Assembly (NCBI GenBank): GCA_041687435.1
Contig: JAWLBX010000001.1
Span: forward strand, 62,001-126,000
Length of the DNA stretch: 64,000 nucleotides
Reading direction: 5' to 3'
Source: JACKII01 sp041687435
GTDB lineage: Bacteria > Pseudomonadota > Alphaproteobacteria > Bin95
Positions 1 through 8,655 of the stretch are shown piece by piece. Both the position numbers and the translations under genes were made by a program. Below the pieces are notes generated by a model. That model was not told the origin of the DNA, did no database searches, and was given only the letters and a program-made list of their open reading frames with translations. The first letter of the stretch is position 1. Each line of letters begins with the position of its first letter.

Positions 1-221
1 AGCCCAGTCGGCGGAACCTGCGCCCCGTTCGGCGACCACGCTGATCGCGTCAACAGCACCACCAAACTGCAACTCGCGTCAATAGACCTGCGGCCGGACT
101 TGGACTTCCGGCGTCTCGGCTGTTGATTCAGCCAATAACAATGAGGCTTGATTGCCTGCGTGTAGTGGAAATTTTGCCGACGCAGGCTTCACAACAGATT
201 ACCAGCACTGGATATTCATTG
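1..221. other. Left-edge stretch with no assignable gene
   Basis: No complete gene is visible. Forward frame 1 stays open from base 1 to a TGA at 124-126 (41 codons) and could be the tail of a truncated gene, but I do not recognise the peptide. On the reverse strand a short protein-like frame starts at a TTG near base 76 and runs off the edge. Neither can be supported without upstream sequence. Bases 127-221 lead into the aminotransferase remnant. Confidence 0.3.
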
Positions 222-1089
222 ATGTCGAATGTTTCGGAAACTGTCGCCAGTATTGGTCTGTCCGCCATCAAGGACATGGCCTCCCGCGCCGCCAAACGCG
301 AAGGGGCGGTTTCGCTTGCCTGGGGCCTGCCATCCTTCCGGACGCCGGAAGCGATCCGTACCGCGGCCGCTGCGGCACTGGCCAGCGACACGGAGATCGC
401 AAATACACCCTGCCGGACGGCCTGCCTGCGTTTCGGGAGGCCGCGGCTGCCGATCATCACGCCCGCACCGGTCATGGGATTTCCGCCGAGGCGAATATCA
501 TCACCTCCGCCGGCAATATGGAGGCCTGCAAGGTCGTGCTGCGCACCCTGCTAGACCCAGGCGGTGAAGTGATCGTAACCGACCCGTGTTTCGCCTCCCA
601 CCTGCTGCAGATCAGGCTGGCAGGGGGCAAGGCCGTATTCTGGCCGATGCACGAGGCGGATGGTTGGCGCGCCGATATCGCTGGCCTGGAAAGCCAGGTG
701 ACGACCCGAACCAAGGCAATTTTGCTGGTCACTCTCTCCAACCCGACCGGCACCGTTTTCCCGCGCGGGGATTTGGCCGCCATCGGCCGCCTGGCCGAAC
801 GGCATGGCCTGCTGGTCATCGCCGACGATCCCTATTGCGGCTGGACCTGCTGGCCCATGTCTTCAGCTATGTGCGCCCGCAGGGCGCCTACTATGTCTTT
901 CCGAAAATTCTGCTGCCTCATCGCGACAGCTACAGCTTCGCCCTCGACATGCTGGAAAGGGCGGGCGTCTCCACCACCCCAGGCGGCGCCTTCGGCCCGC
1001 ATGGCGAGCACCACCTTCGCATGGCCTACTGTGTCGAAGAGGACCAAATCGACCAAGCCTTCGACCGGCTGGAGCGGTTGTTTGCCTAA
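222..1089 (+). pseudogene. PLP-dependent class I/II aminotransferase, degraded
   Basis: Three successive pieces in three frames read as one aspartate-type aminotransferase. Piece 1, from ATG 222, has the N-terminus (VASIGLSAIKDMASRAA, VSLAWGLPSF). Piece 2, from about 390, has the substrate and cofactor core (KYTLPDGLPAFREAAA, TSAGNMEA, LSNPTGTVFP, IADDPYC). Piece 3, from about 845, has the C-terminus (YVRPQGAYYVFP, TTPGGAFGPHGEHHLRMAYC) and ends at TAA 1087-1089. The first junction is a simple frameshift. At the second, roughly 100 residues are absent between the DDPYC strand and the PQGAYY segment. That is where this family carries the Schiff-base lysine (SFSK-type motif), so no active enzyme can be made. 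It converges on the disrupted TPP-enzyme gene; the two may once have formed one catabolic locus. Confidence 0.85.
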
Positions 1090-1103
1090 CCTGCCGAAGC
1101 CGG

Positions 1104-2738
1104 CTACGGACGGGCGCTAGCTGCGGTTGGAGAAGGCCGTTTCTGCGCTGGTGATAAACTCCAGCAGGCAGGTTTGCCCTTCCTCAGTTGCCCGTTTCGC
1201 TCGCAAAATGGCATTGCCAACATCCGCGGGGTCCTCCACCCGCCGAGGTCTTTGGCGAGCGCCGCATAATTGCCGCCCAGATCCCGCGCCTTGTGTTTTT
1301 CGTGGCTCAGTTGCATGTGTGGGATTTCAATGGCCATGGTCGAATTGTTGAGAACGATGGTGCAATGCGGAATGCCGCTGCGCACTGCCGTCTCGAAATC
1401 GAGCCCGGTCATGCCGAAGGCCGCATCGCCCATGAAATTGACGCAGAACTTGTCGGGCGCCGCCACTTTCGCCCCTATGGCGAGCCCAAGGCCGGTGCCC
1501 AGCTGGTGCGACTTGCGCCAGCCCAGATAGGACCGCGGCACGGTGGCCCGGTAAAAGGGCAGAATCTGATCGCGCGGGCTGCCACTATCGTGCGTAACGA
1601 TGGCATCGGCCGGGTCGATCACGCGCATGAATTCGCTGATGACGCGATAGGGCGTCATCGGCACCTCATTGCTGGTCAGCTTCGCCTGCCATTCCGCCAG
1701 CCAGGGTTCGCGCAGATTGGCGATCCTCTTCGCCATACTGCCATCGGGCTCCCTGCCGCGCAGCCGGTCGCGCACGCAGTCGATCAGCCCGCGCAGAACC
1801 AGCCTCGCGTCGCCCAGAATGCCGATTTCGGTTGTATAATTCTTGTTCAGATCGCGCGCGTCGTTGGTAGCGTGAATGATTTTTGCCCCTTTCGGCAAGG
1901 CGGGGCTGGTGATGCGATGCGGCGTCAGACTGGAGCCAATGCCAAGGATCACATCCGCCTCGGCCAGCAGGGCCTTGCCATGGCCGGTGTAGACGATGCC
2001 GCCGGTTCCAAGTGCCAGCACGTGATCCTCCGGAAAGGCGCTTTTGCCGTCGTTGGTGGTCATCACCGCGGCCTGAAGCAACTCCGCCAGTTCGCGCAGC
2101 TCTTCCGAAGCCTCGGCATAGAGCGCGCCCTGGCCTGCCAGAATCAGCGGCGTGCGGGCGGCGACCAGCAGTTCTGCCGCATTGTCGATGTCTCGCGGAT
2201 CGCCCGCCGAGCGCAGGCGCTTGACGACCTGATAGTCCGGGTTGGCGGCCAATTCAGCCTTCACCACGTCGGTTGGCGTCTCCACCATCACCGGCCCCTG
2301 GCGGCCGTTCTTGAGCGCGTTGAACGCCCGCCGCATCACGTCGCCCACGTGGTCCGGCAGCGTAATTTCCTCCACCTGCTTGGTAACGGAGGCGTAGGTG
2401 CGTGAGGATTTGAAGGTTGGGAATACCTGCGCCATGTCGCGGTTGTGCCCCAGCGGCAACAGCAGGATTGGCACGGAATCGGAATAGGCCGACGCGATGC
2501 CAGGGAACGCGTTTTCCGCCCCTGGCCCGTATTGCATCGCAAAGACTGCCGGTGGCTTGCCGTTCGAAACGCGGGCAAAGCCGCTCGCCATGTCGACGCC
2601 GACCCGTTCCTGCCGGCAAATAACAGGTCGCAGCCCCGCGCCTACCGCGGCTTCGATGATCGGAGTGGTGGGAAAGCAGAACATCGTGTCGATGCCTTCC
2701 CGCTTCAGGATCTGGGCCATGGCGTCCATTACGAGCAT
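1104..2738 (-). CDS. TPP-dependent enzyme, acetolactate synthase/decarboxylase family, frameshifted near the C-terminus
   Basis: Three-domain thiamine pyrophosphate enzyme: N-terminal PYR domain (about residues 1-170, putative catalytic Glu44 in CRQERVG), central domain (about 190-325), and PP domain with the TPP/Mg signature (GDAAFGMTG to LNN, about 435-465). I chose ATG 2738 because AGGAG sits 9 bases upstream; a GTG at 2819 is the longest alternative. In the reading frame the last ~40 residues are unlike the family. Shifting frame at about 1240 restores a typical tail (VEDPADVGNAILRAKRATEE) ending at a TAG at 1117-1119. About 13 bases therefore seem lost after LGG. Cofactor residues lie before the break, so partial function is conceivable. 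The substrate is unknown: acetolactate, benzoylformate and sulfoacetaldehyde enzymes share this fold. It is divergent from the MFS gene at 2931. Confidence 0.75.
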   Translation of the reverse strand: MLVMDAMAQILKREGIDTMFCFPTTPIIEAAVGAGLRPVICRQERVGVDMASGFARVSNGKPPAVFAMQYGPGAENAFPGIASAYSDSVPILLLPLGHNRDMAQVFPTFKSSRTYASVTKQVEEITLPDHVGDVMRRAFNALKNGRQGPVMVETPTDVVKAELAANPDYQVVKRLRSAGDPRDIDNAAELLVAARTPLILAGQGALYAEASEELRELAELLQAAVMTTNDGKSAFPEDHVLALGTGGIVYTGHGKALLAEADVILGIGSSLTPHRITSPALPKGAKIIHATNDARDLNKNYTTEIGILGDARLVLRGLIDCVRDRLRGREPDGSMAKRIANLREPWLAEWQAKLTSNEVPMTPYRVISEFMRVIDPADAIVTHDSGSPRDQILPFYRATVPRSYLGWRKSHQLGTGLGLAIGAKVAAPDKFCVNFMGDAAFGMTGLDFETAVRSGIPHCTIVLNNSTMAIEIPHMQLSHEKHKARDLGGNYAALAKDLGGWRTPRMLAMPFCERNGQLRKGKPACWSLSPAQKRPSPTAASARP

Positions 2739-2930
2739 TTGCAGTATCTCCTGGTCTGACTGCCGAACCGTAACTTCGCCGGCCTCATTCGTCGATGGTG
2801 AAACGGCGGATACCGCCACCGCTCGGGTTTTGCCAATCAGTGAGGCATTTCACAGCGCGGCCTTCCATAAAGCCCCTAATATTTCAGAAAAGCAGACCAA
2901 AAATATTATGAATTTTGGGAGGATTTAAGA

Positions 2931-4247
2931 ATGTCGCCAGCGACCATTGCAGCAATCAGCTTTGCTTTAATCCTCAACATGGCTGGATATTTGAGCGTTG
3001 CCGCCATTCTGCCGCAACTTTTGGCCGAATGGCGGCTCACCGAGACCGAGGTTGCTTGGCTTGCCAGTTGCCATCTTGGCGTCTATGCAATCGCCGCGCT
3101 CATCCTGCTGCCCCTCACCGATCGACTGAACACCAAGCGGGTCATACTTTGGTCTCTACTGTGCGGGGCCGTGGGCGGGTTTGGCTTTGCCTGGCTCGCC
3201 AGCGATTTGTGGACCGGAAGTTTCTTCCGGGCCTTGGTCGGCATTTCGCAGGCCGGCGTATACATGCCCGGCCTGAAACTCATCGCCGACAAACTGGAAG
3301 GCCCGGCCCGCAGCCGCGCGGCGGCGTTGTACGCATCCATGGTGCCGATTGGCAGCGGCTTATCGTTGCTGTTGCCGACCATGCTGCCGGCCGGGTCCGG
3401 CTGGGACCTAATGTTCGAGTTAACCGGCTTTGCCGGCCTGGCGGGCCTGGCGCTGGTGGCGGGCTTCGTGCCGTCTGCCAAACCGCCCCGCCGAGCCCCG
3501 GGTACGATCCATAACCCCTATAATTTCCTCCGCATTTTCAAGAACCGCGCCGCCATGACCATCGTCTTCGGCTATGCCGGCCATGTCTGGGAAACGTTCG
3601 GCTTCCGCACCTGGATTGTTGCGTTTCTGGCGTTCGCCGCCGGCAATGCCTCCCCCTCGGCCGCGTGGATGCCCGAAGTCACCATAGTCGGCGCCGTGAT
3701 CGTGATCGCCGGCATGCCCGCCAGTATCCTCGCCGGTCAGTACAGCGCTTCCGGCAGCCGCATGCCCATACTGCGCTGCATCAGCCTGTCATCGCTTGCC
3801 GTTTCCCTGATATTGGCGGCGTTTACCGATGCTGATTTCTCCGTCGTGCTGGCCCTGGCCGCCGTTTACGGGGTGATCGGCTTTGCAGACCACGGCAGCC
3901 TGGGCAGCGCCATTGTGGATGCAGCAGAACCGGAACACAGGGGCGCGACCCTGGCGGTCTACACCTTATTCGGCTTTGGCTTCGGGATGCTGGGCGCCAT
4001 CGCTTGCGGACTGGCGCTTCAGGTGGCCGGCGGTATCGGCAGCGTCTATGCCTGGCAGGCGCTCTGGATCACCTGCGGCCTTGGCTCGCTGGCCATGACC
4101 GTGGCGCTGAACATCCGGAGCATTCGCAACGCCGTCACAATGTTCCGCACGGGCACCCGGCTTGCGCCAGCGCCCCTTATGCTGCAGCGGCAATCGCCAG
4201 AAAATCGTCCGCGTTCAGGCTGGCGCCGCCGACCAGGGCGCCGTTGA
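2931..4247 (+). CDS. MFS transporter
   Basis: Protein of 438 residues with about twelve hydrophobic segments and the major facilitator layout: a six-helix N-half (SFALILNMAGYLSVAAILP, then an acidic-basic loop LTDRLNTKR after helix 2), a central cytoplasmic loop around residues 185-200 (PSAKPPRRAPG), and a six-helix C-half. ATG 2931 has GGGAGG eight bases upstream. The last 71 bases overlap the 3' end of tpiA on the other strand, and the final ~30 residues are an Arg/Pro-rich tail that reads through tpiA codons, so the tail may have grown by stop loss. The substrate cannot be inferred. It is divergent from the TPP-enzyme gene, so the two may share control. Confidence 0.8.
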   Translation: MSPATIAAISFALILNMAGYLSVAAILPQLLAEWRLTETEVAWLASCHLGVYAIAALILLPLTDRLNTKRVILWSLLCGAVGGFGFAWLASDLWTGSFFRALVGISQAGVYMPGLKLIADKLEGPARSRAAALYASMVPIGSGLSLLLPTMLPAGSGWDLMFELTGFAGLAGLALVAGFVPSAKPPRRAPGTIHNPYNFLRIFKNRAAMTIVFGYAGHVWETFGFRTWIVAFLAFAAGNASPSAAWMPEVTIVGAVIVIAGMPASILAGQYSASGSRMPILRCISLSSLAVSLILAAFTDADFSVVLALAAVYGVIGFADHGSLGSAIVDAAEPEHRGATLAVYTLFGFGFGMLGAIACGLALQVAGGIGSVYAWQALWITCGLGSLAMTVALNIRSIRNAVTMFRTGTRLAPAPLMLQRQSPENRPRSGWRRRPGRR

Positions 4248-4938
4248 CATTGGCGAGCGCCAGGATTTCCGCTGCGTTGCCCGGCTTGACGGAACCGCCG
4301 TAAAGCAGGCGCACCTGAACGCCATCCTTCAACCGCTCCACCAGCAGGGCGCGCATGGAGTCGTGGACCTCGGCGATGTCCTCCAGCGAGGGCGTGCGGC
4401 CGGTGCCGATGGCCCAGACCGGCTCATAGGCGATGACTGTATTGGCCGCAGTCGCTGCATCCGGTATCGAGCCGTTGATCTGGCGGCATACCACGCCCAG
4501 CGCATCGCCACGGTCGCGTTCCTCCTCCGTCTCGCCGACACAGATGATCGCCGTAAGGCCGGCACGCTGGGCCGCGACCGCTTTCTGCCAAACCAGCGGG
4601 TCATCCTCGCGGTGGTCGGTGCGACGCTCGGAATGGCCAACGATAACATAGCGGCAGCCGAGATCGGCCAGCATGGTGGCGGAAATGTCGCCCGTATGTG
4701 CGCCCGCGGCCTCGTGATGGCAGTCCTGGCCGCCGACGCTGATCAATCCGTTGCGCAGCGGCTCACCCAACGTATTCGCGACCAGGCTGATGAGGGTTAC
4801 CGGCGGGCAGACCAGCAGGTCCGCCTTTGCCACAACCGCCGGCGCACCAGCGGCGACTGTCTTGGCCAGAGTCACGCCGTCGGCACGCAAGCCGTTCATC
4901 TTCCAGTTGCCAGCAATCAGGGTCTTGGGGGCAGCCAT
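4177..4938 (-). CDS. tpiA: Triosephosphate isomerase
   Basis: Interconverts dihydroxyacetone phosphate and glyceraldehyde 3-phosphate in cytoplasmic glycolysis/gluconeogenesis. The 253 residues match the family length. All active-site elements are present: Asn11 and Lys13 (GNWKMNG), catalytic His102 in GHSERR, catalytic Glu172 in AYEPVWAIGTG, and the phosphate-binding LLYGGSV near the C-terminus. It is divergent from ppiD across about 150 bases and its 3' end overlaps the MFS gene by 71 bases. In many alphaproteobacteria tpiA neighbours secG/pyrG; secG is not seen here. Confidence 0.97.
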   Translation of the reverse strand: MAAPKTLIAGNWKMNGLRADGVTLAKTVAAGAPAVVAKADLLVCPPVTLISLVANTLGEPLRNGLISVGGQDCHHEAAGAHTGDISATMLADLGCRYVIVGHSERRTDHREDDPLVWQKAVAAQRAGLTAIICVGETEEERDRGDALGVVCRQINGSIPDAATAANTVIAYEPVWAIGTGRTPSLEDIAEVHDSMRALLVERLKDGVQVRLLYGGSVKPGNAAEILALANVNGALVGGASLNADDFLAIAAAA

Positions 4939-5006
4939 TCCGCGGTTCCTATACAGCAGTCAGAGCGATTACAATGCCCCTAGCACATCCGCCGCGACCG
5001 GGCCAG

Positions 5007-5035
5007 TTGCTGCCGAGCCGCGGCACCTATATATA
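5007..5035 (+). promoter_or_regulatory. Possible sigma-70 promoter of the ppiD-trp operon
   Basis: TTGCTG at 5007-5012 is followed, 17 bases later, by TATATA at 5030-5035, about 50 bases before the ppiD ATG. It is the best match to a housekeeping promoter in the tpiA-ppiD divergent gap and the only AT-rich run there. No attenuator-like leader was seen before trpE, so this may drive the whole operon. Assigned by eye only. Confidence 0.35.
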
Positions 5036-5086
5036 CGGCGCTCCTGGGAGACTTCTGTTGCTGCCGTATGGTTTAAGGACGCGCCA

Positions 5087-6970
5087 ATGATTACCGCCCT
5101 GCGCAAAGGCGCCACCGGCTGGATCGCCAAAATTCTGTTCATACTGCTGATCATCTCGTTCGGCGCGTGGGGCATCGTCGATTACCTGCAGCCCGACCCG
5201 GACCCCGTGGCAATCCAGGTTGGCGACACAGAAGTGCGGCAATCCTTGGTGCGCACCCAGTTCAACGTCGCGCTGGAACGGCTCCGCCAGCGCCTCGGCA
5301 CCACAGTCACACAGGATCTGGCAATGGAGATGGGCCTGGATGAGCAGGTGATCGACAGCATTGTCGATCAGCAGGTGCTCACCCGCGAAGCACAATCGCT
5401 AGGCTTGGCGACAACCGACAACATGCTGCGCTCCGCCATCGCACAGGATCCAACCTTCCAGGGCGTTACCGGCCAGTTCGACCGGGCCCGCTATCAGCAG
5501 GTTCTGTTCCGTTCTGGCCTGAGCGAGCCGCAGTTCCTGGCAGACCTGAGCGGCCGGCTGCTGCGCGATCCGCTGATTGCCGCCGCTGTCGCCGCACCGC
5601 CGCCGCCGCAGCCGGTCATTGACACCCAATTCGCCTACTTTGCCCAACAGCGGCAAGTCACGGTCCTGCACAAGGCCCATGCCGATCTGCCACCGCCTGC
5701 CGACCCTGGCGATTCCGTCCTGCGCGGCTTTTATGAGGCCGAAGACCAAGCCTACAACCTGCCCGAACTGCGCGACCTGTCTGCCGTCATCCTCAACCCG
5801 GAGCGCGTCGCCGCAAACTTTGCCGTGCCTGAAGAGCGGATTGCGGAGGAATACGAAAGCCGGATCGGCCAGTATCAGCGGCCCGAAGAACGCACGATCT
5901 CGCAACTGTTGTTTCAGGATGCCGAAGCAGCGGCCAAAGCCACAGCGCGGCTGCGCAATGGGGAGGCATGGCCGACGGTGGCGACCGATTCCGGCGCCGC
6001 CGCAACGGAACTCGGCTCACTGGCCAAATCGGACATGGTTCCGACGGAACTGGCCAATCCGGCTTTCGCGCTTACGGAGCCCGGCTTCACCGACCCGGTG
6101 CAAACGCCGTTCGGCCATCATGTCCTTTGGGTCAAAGCCATCGACCCGGCGGAGACCCAGCCGCTGGAGGCCGTGCGCGATGACCTGCGCCAAACCATCG
6201 CCCTGGACATGGCGGTCGACGAGATGATCGAACGCGCCAATGCGGTCGAAGATACTCTTGCCAGCGGCGCCAACCTGGAAGCGGCAGCGGACGCCGCCGA
6301 AATCCCGGTGGTCAAATTCAACGGCGTCAGCCGCACCGGCCAGACCGCGGACGGCAGCCGGCCGGAGAACCTGCCGCAAGGCGGCCAGTTCCTGGGCGTC
6401 GCCTTCCAGGCCGAAGAGGGGGTGACCTCCATCCTGACGGAGATGCCGGACGGCGGATATTTCGTCGTCCGCGTCGACCGCGTCACCGCCACGGCCAAGC
6501 GTCCGTTCGAAGACGTGCGCGATCGTGTGCTTGCCGACTGGATCGATTCCCAGCGGGCCGATCAGGCCGAGGTCGCGGCAAAGAAACTGGCAGAAGCCTT
6601 GCGCGCGGGCAACGACGTTGCCGCAGCGGCAGCGGAGGCCGGTTTTGCCGAGACCAAACCTGCGCCGTTCGCCCGCAGCCAGACGCCAACACCGCTGACG
6701 CCAGACTTGGTTGAAGCCGTGTTCCAGGCCAGACAGGGCGAAACCATCGTCCACAACGACGCCGACCGCGTTTTTGTTGCGCGTATCGACGAGGTGACGG
6801 TGCCGACGACCAGTGCCGACGACAAGGCAGCCCAGGAAACCCTCGACCAGCTTCGTCAGATCCTCGACCGTGACCGCCGGCAGGAAATCGCCCGTGCCTT
6901 CCAAAAGGCGGTGCGCGCCAGCTATTCCGTGAATATCGACCAGACTGTCATCGACCGTGTGTTGCGCTAA
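5087..6970 (+). CDS. ppiD: PpiD/SurA-type peptidyl-prolyl isomerase, membrane-anchored periplasmic chaperone
   Basis: Protein of 627 residues. One N-terminal transmembrane anchor (about residues 12-33, AKILFILLIISFGAWGIV) is followed by a SurA-like chaperone region, then a parvulin-type rotamase domain (about residues 255-360, containing RTISQLLF and FGHHVLWV), then a long C-terminal chaperone-like region. It probably helps fold proteins leaving the Sec translocon. I chose ATG 5087 because the anchor begins immediately after it; a longer upstream extension would run through the divergent promoter region. trpE starts 14 bases after its stop, a linkage common in alphaproteobacteria. Confidence 0.9.
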   Translation: MITALRKGATGWIAKILFILLIISFGAWGIVDYLQPDPDPVAIQVGDTEVRQSLVRTQFNVALERLRQRLGTTVTQDLAMEMGLDEQVIDSIVDQQVLTREAQSLGLATTDNMLRSAIAQDPTFQGVTGQFDRARYQQVLFRSGLSEPQFLADLSGRLLRDPLIAAAVAAPPPPQPVIDTQFAYFAQQRQVTVLHKAHADLPPPADPGDSVLRGFYEAEDQAYNLPELRDLSAVILNPERVAANFAVPEERIAEEYESRIGQYQRPEERTISQLLFQDAEAAAKATARLRNGEAWPTVATDSGAAATELGSLAKSDMVPTELANPAFALTEPGFTDPVQTPFGHHVLWVKAIDPAETQPLEAVRDDLRQTIALDMAVDEMIERANAVEDTLASGANLEAAADAAEIPVVKFNGVSRTGQTADGSRPENLPQGGQFLGVAFQAEEGVTSILTEMPDGGYFVVRVDRVTATAKRPFEDVRDRVLADWIDSQRADQAEVAAKKLAEALRAGNDVAAAAAEAGFAETKPAPFARSQTPTPLTPDLVEAVFQARQGETIVHNDADRVFVARIDEVTVPTTSADDKAAQETLDQLRQILDRDRRQEIARAFQKAVRASYSVNIDQTVIDRVLR

Positions 6971-6983
6971 CAAGGCTCAAGCC

Positions 6984-8504
6984 ATGACCTCTCTCGCCAT
7001 AGAGCCCGCCTACGACGCTTTTCAGGCCGCCTACAACGCCGGAAAGCCGCAACTGGTCTGGTGCCATCTGATCAGCGACCTGGAAACGCCAGTTTCGGCC
7101 TGGCTCAAGCTCGGCGCCGATCAGCCAAACGCATTCCTATTGGAATCGGTGGAAGGCGGCGCCAGCCGCGGCCGCTATTCGTTCATAGGCCTGTCGCCCG
7201 ATCTGATTTGGCGCTGCTATGGCGACAAGGCGGAGGTGAACCGGAACGCACTGGATAACGCCGACGCTTTCCAACCCTGCGATACCGGCGCCCTTGCCTC
7301 GCTCCGCGCGCTGATCGAGGAAGCACAGATCCCGGACCTGCCTTCGAAGCTGCCCCCGATGGCCTCCAGCTTGGTCGGTTACATGGGCTATGACATGGTC
7401 AGGCTGATGGAATACCTGCCGAATACGCCGCCGGATACGCTTGGCCTTCCGGATGGCCTGTTTATTCGCCCGACCGTGATGGCCGTGTTCGACGGAGTGG
7501 AGGACCGCATCACCCTCGTCACACCTGTCCGCCCGGAGGAAGGGCTCGACGCCAAGGCCGGCTACGACCGCGCCCACCGGCGCCTGCTGGAGATGGTGGA
7601 GCAGTTGGAGCAGCCCCTGCCGCCCACCGCCAGCGCCCTCTCCACCGCCGCGCCCGGCCCGGGTCCAAAACCAGTCGCCAACATGACGCGCGAGATGTTC
7701 GAGGCGAACGTGATCAAGGCGCGGGACTACATCCATGCCGGCGACGCCTTCCAGATTGTACCGTCGCAGCGGTTCTCCGTGCCCTTCGAACTGCCGCCGT
7801 TCGCGCTCTACCGGGCGCTGCGCCGGCTGAACCCATCGCCCTTCCTGTTTTTCTTCAATCTGGCGGGCTTCTCCATCGTCGGCTCATCGCCGGAGATCCT
7901 GGTGCGCGTGCGCGACGACCGCGTGACCATCCGCCCGCTCGCCGGTACCCGCCGCCGCGGCGCCACCGATGCGGAGGACCGGGCTCTGGCCGAGGAATTG
8001 CAGAACGACCCGAAGGAACTGGCCGAGCACCTGATGCTGCTGGACCTCGCCCGCAACGATGTCGGCCGCGTCGCCAAGATCGGCTCTGTCGAAGTGGTCT
8101 CGCAGTTCGAGATCGAGCGCTACAGCCACGTCATGCACCTCTCCTCCACCGTGGAAGGCGAGTTGGACCCAAGCTATGACGCATTCGGCGCCCTCGTCGC
8201 CGGCTTCCCCGCCGGCACACTCTCCGGCGCGCCGAAGGTGCGAGCGATGGAGATCATCGACGAGTTGGAGCCGGAAAAACGCGGCATCTATGCGGGCTGC
8301 ATCGGTTATTTTGCTGCCGACGGCACGATGGACACCTGCATCGGCTTGCGCACCGCATTGGTGAAAGATGGCAAGATGTACGTCCAGGCCGGCGTCGGCG
8401 TCGTTGCCGACTCGAACCCTGCGGCGGAATACCAGGAAAGTGTCGACAAGGCGGCTGCCCTGGTTCGCGCTGCCGGTGAGGCCGTCCGCTATGCACCACA
8501 GTGA
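6984..8504 (+). CDS. trpE: Anthranilate synthase component I
   Basis: Converts chorismate plus ammonia (from TrpG) to anthranilate, the first committed step of tryptophan synthesis. The 506 residues hold an N-terminal anthranilate synthase domain and the chorismate-binding domain, with the diagnostic RPLAGTRRRGATDAED, the catalytic ELAEHLMLLDLARND block, YSHVMHLSS, FPAGTLSGAPKVRAME and the GIYAGCIGY region. ATG 6984 is preceded by AAGG eight bases upstream; an in-frame upstream extension would overlap ppiD. A stand-alone TrpE is followed by a separate trpG after a 150-base gap. Confidence 0.97.
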   Translation: MTSLAIEPAYDAFQAAYNAGKPQLVWCHLISDLETPVSAWLKLGADQPNAFLLESVEGGASRGRYSFIGLSPDLIWRCYGDKAEVNRNALDNADAFQPCDTGALASLRALIEEAQIPDLPSKLPPMASSLVGYMGYDMVRLMEYLPNTPPDTLGLPDGLFIRPTVMAVFDGVEDRITLVTPVRPEEGLDAKAGYDRAHRRLLEMVEQLEQPLPPTASALSTAAPGPGPKPVANMTREMFEANVIKARDYIHAGDAFQIVPSQRFSVPFELPPFALYRALRRLNPSPFLFFFNLAGFSIVGSSPEILVRVRDDRVTIRPLAGTRRRGATDAEDRALAEELQNDPKELAEHLMLLDLARNDVGRVAKIGSVEVVSQFEIERYSHVMHLSSTVEGELDPSYDAFGALVAGFPAGTLSGAPKVRAMEIIDELEPEKRGIYAGCIGYFAADGTMDTCIGLRTALVKDGKMYVQAGVGVVADSNPAAEYQESVDKAAALVRAAGEAVRYAPQ

Positions 8505-8540
8505 AGGGAAGATGACGACTGAGCTCCTCCTCCCCGAGGA

Positions 8541-8645
8541 CGTCATTGCGAGCCCGCGACAGCGGGCGCGGCAATCCATCACCAACGGCCGATGGCGATG
8601 GCCTCCGATGAATTGCTTCGCAGCCTTCGGCCCCTCGCAATGACG
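8541..8645. repeat. Dispersed palindromic (REP-like) intergenic element between trpE and trpG
   Basis: A 105-base imperfect palindrome fills most of the trpE-trpG gap. The outer arms are exact 12-base complements: CGTCATTGCGAG at 8541-8552 and CTCGCAATGACG at 8634-8645. Inner arms also pair (GCGGCAATCCATC near 8568 with GATGAATTGCTTCGC near 8608). Elements with nearly these arms (tcattgcgag ... gcaatcc) are known as dispersed repeats in several alphaproteobacterial genomes. Only one copy was noticed in this window. In the transcript it would form a long hairpin inside the operon. Confidence 0.75.
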
Positions 8646-8655
8646 GATAATGCTC

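Noticed and set aside
1..126. 41-codon open frame at the left edge
   Set aside because: Too short and not recognised; a competing reverse-strand frame is equally plausible, so no CDS is called.
1188..2405. 405-codon plus-strand frame opposite the TPP enzyme
   Set aside because: Shadow frame; composition rich in His, Arg and Gln without domain pattern, and the opposite strand has a clear enzyme.
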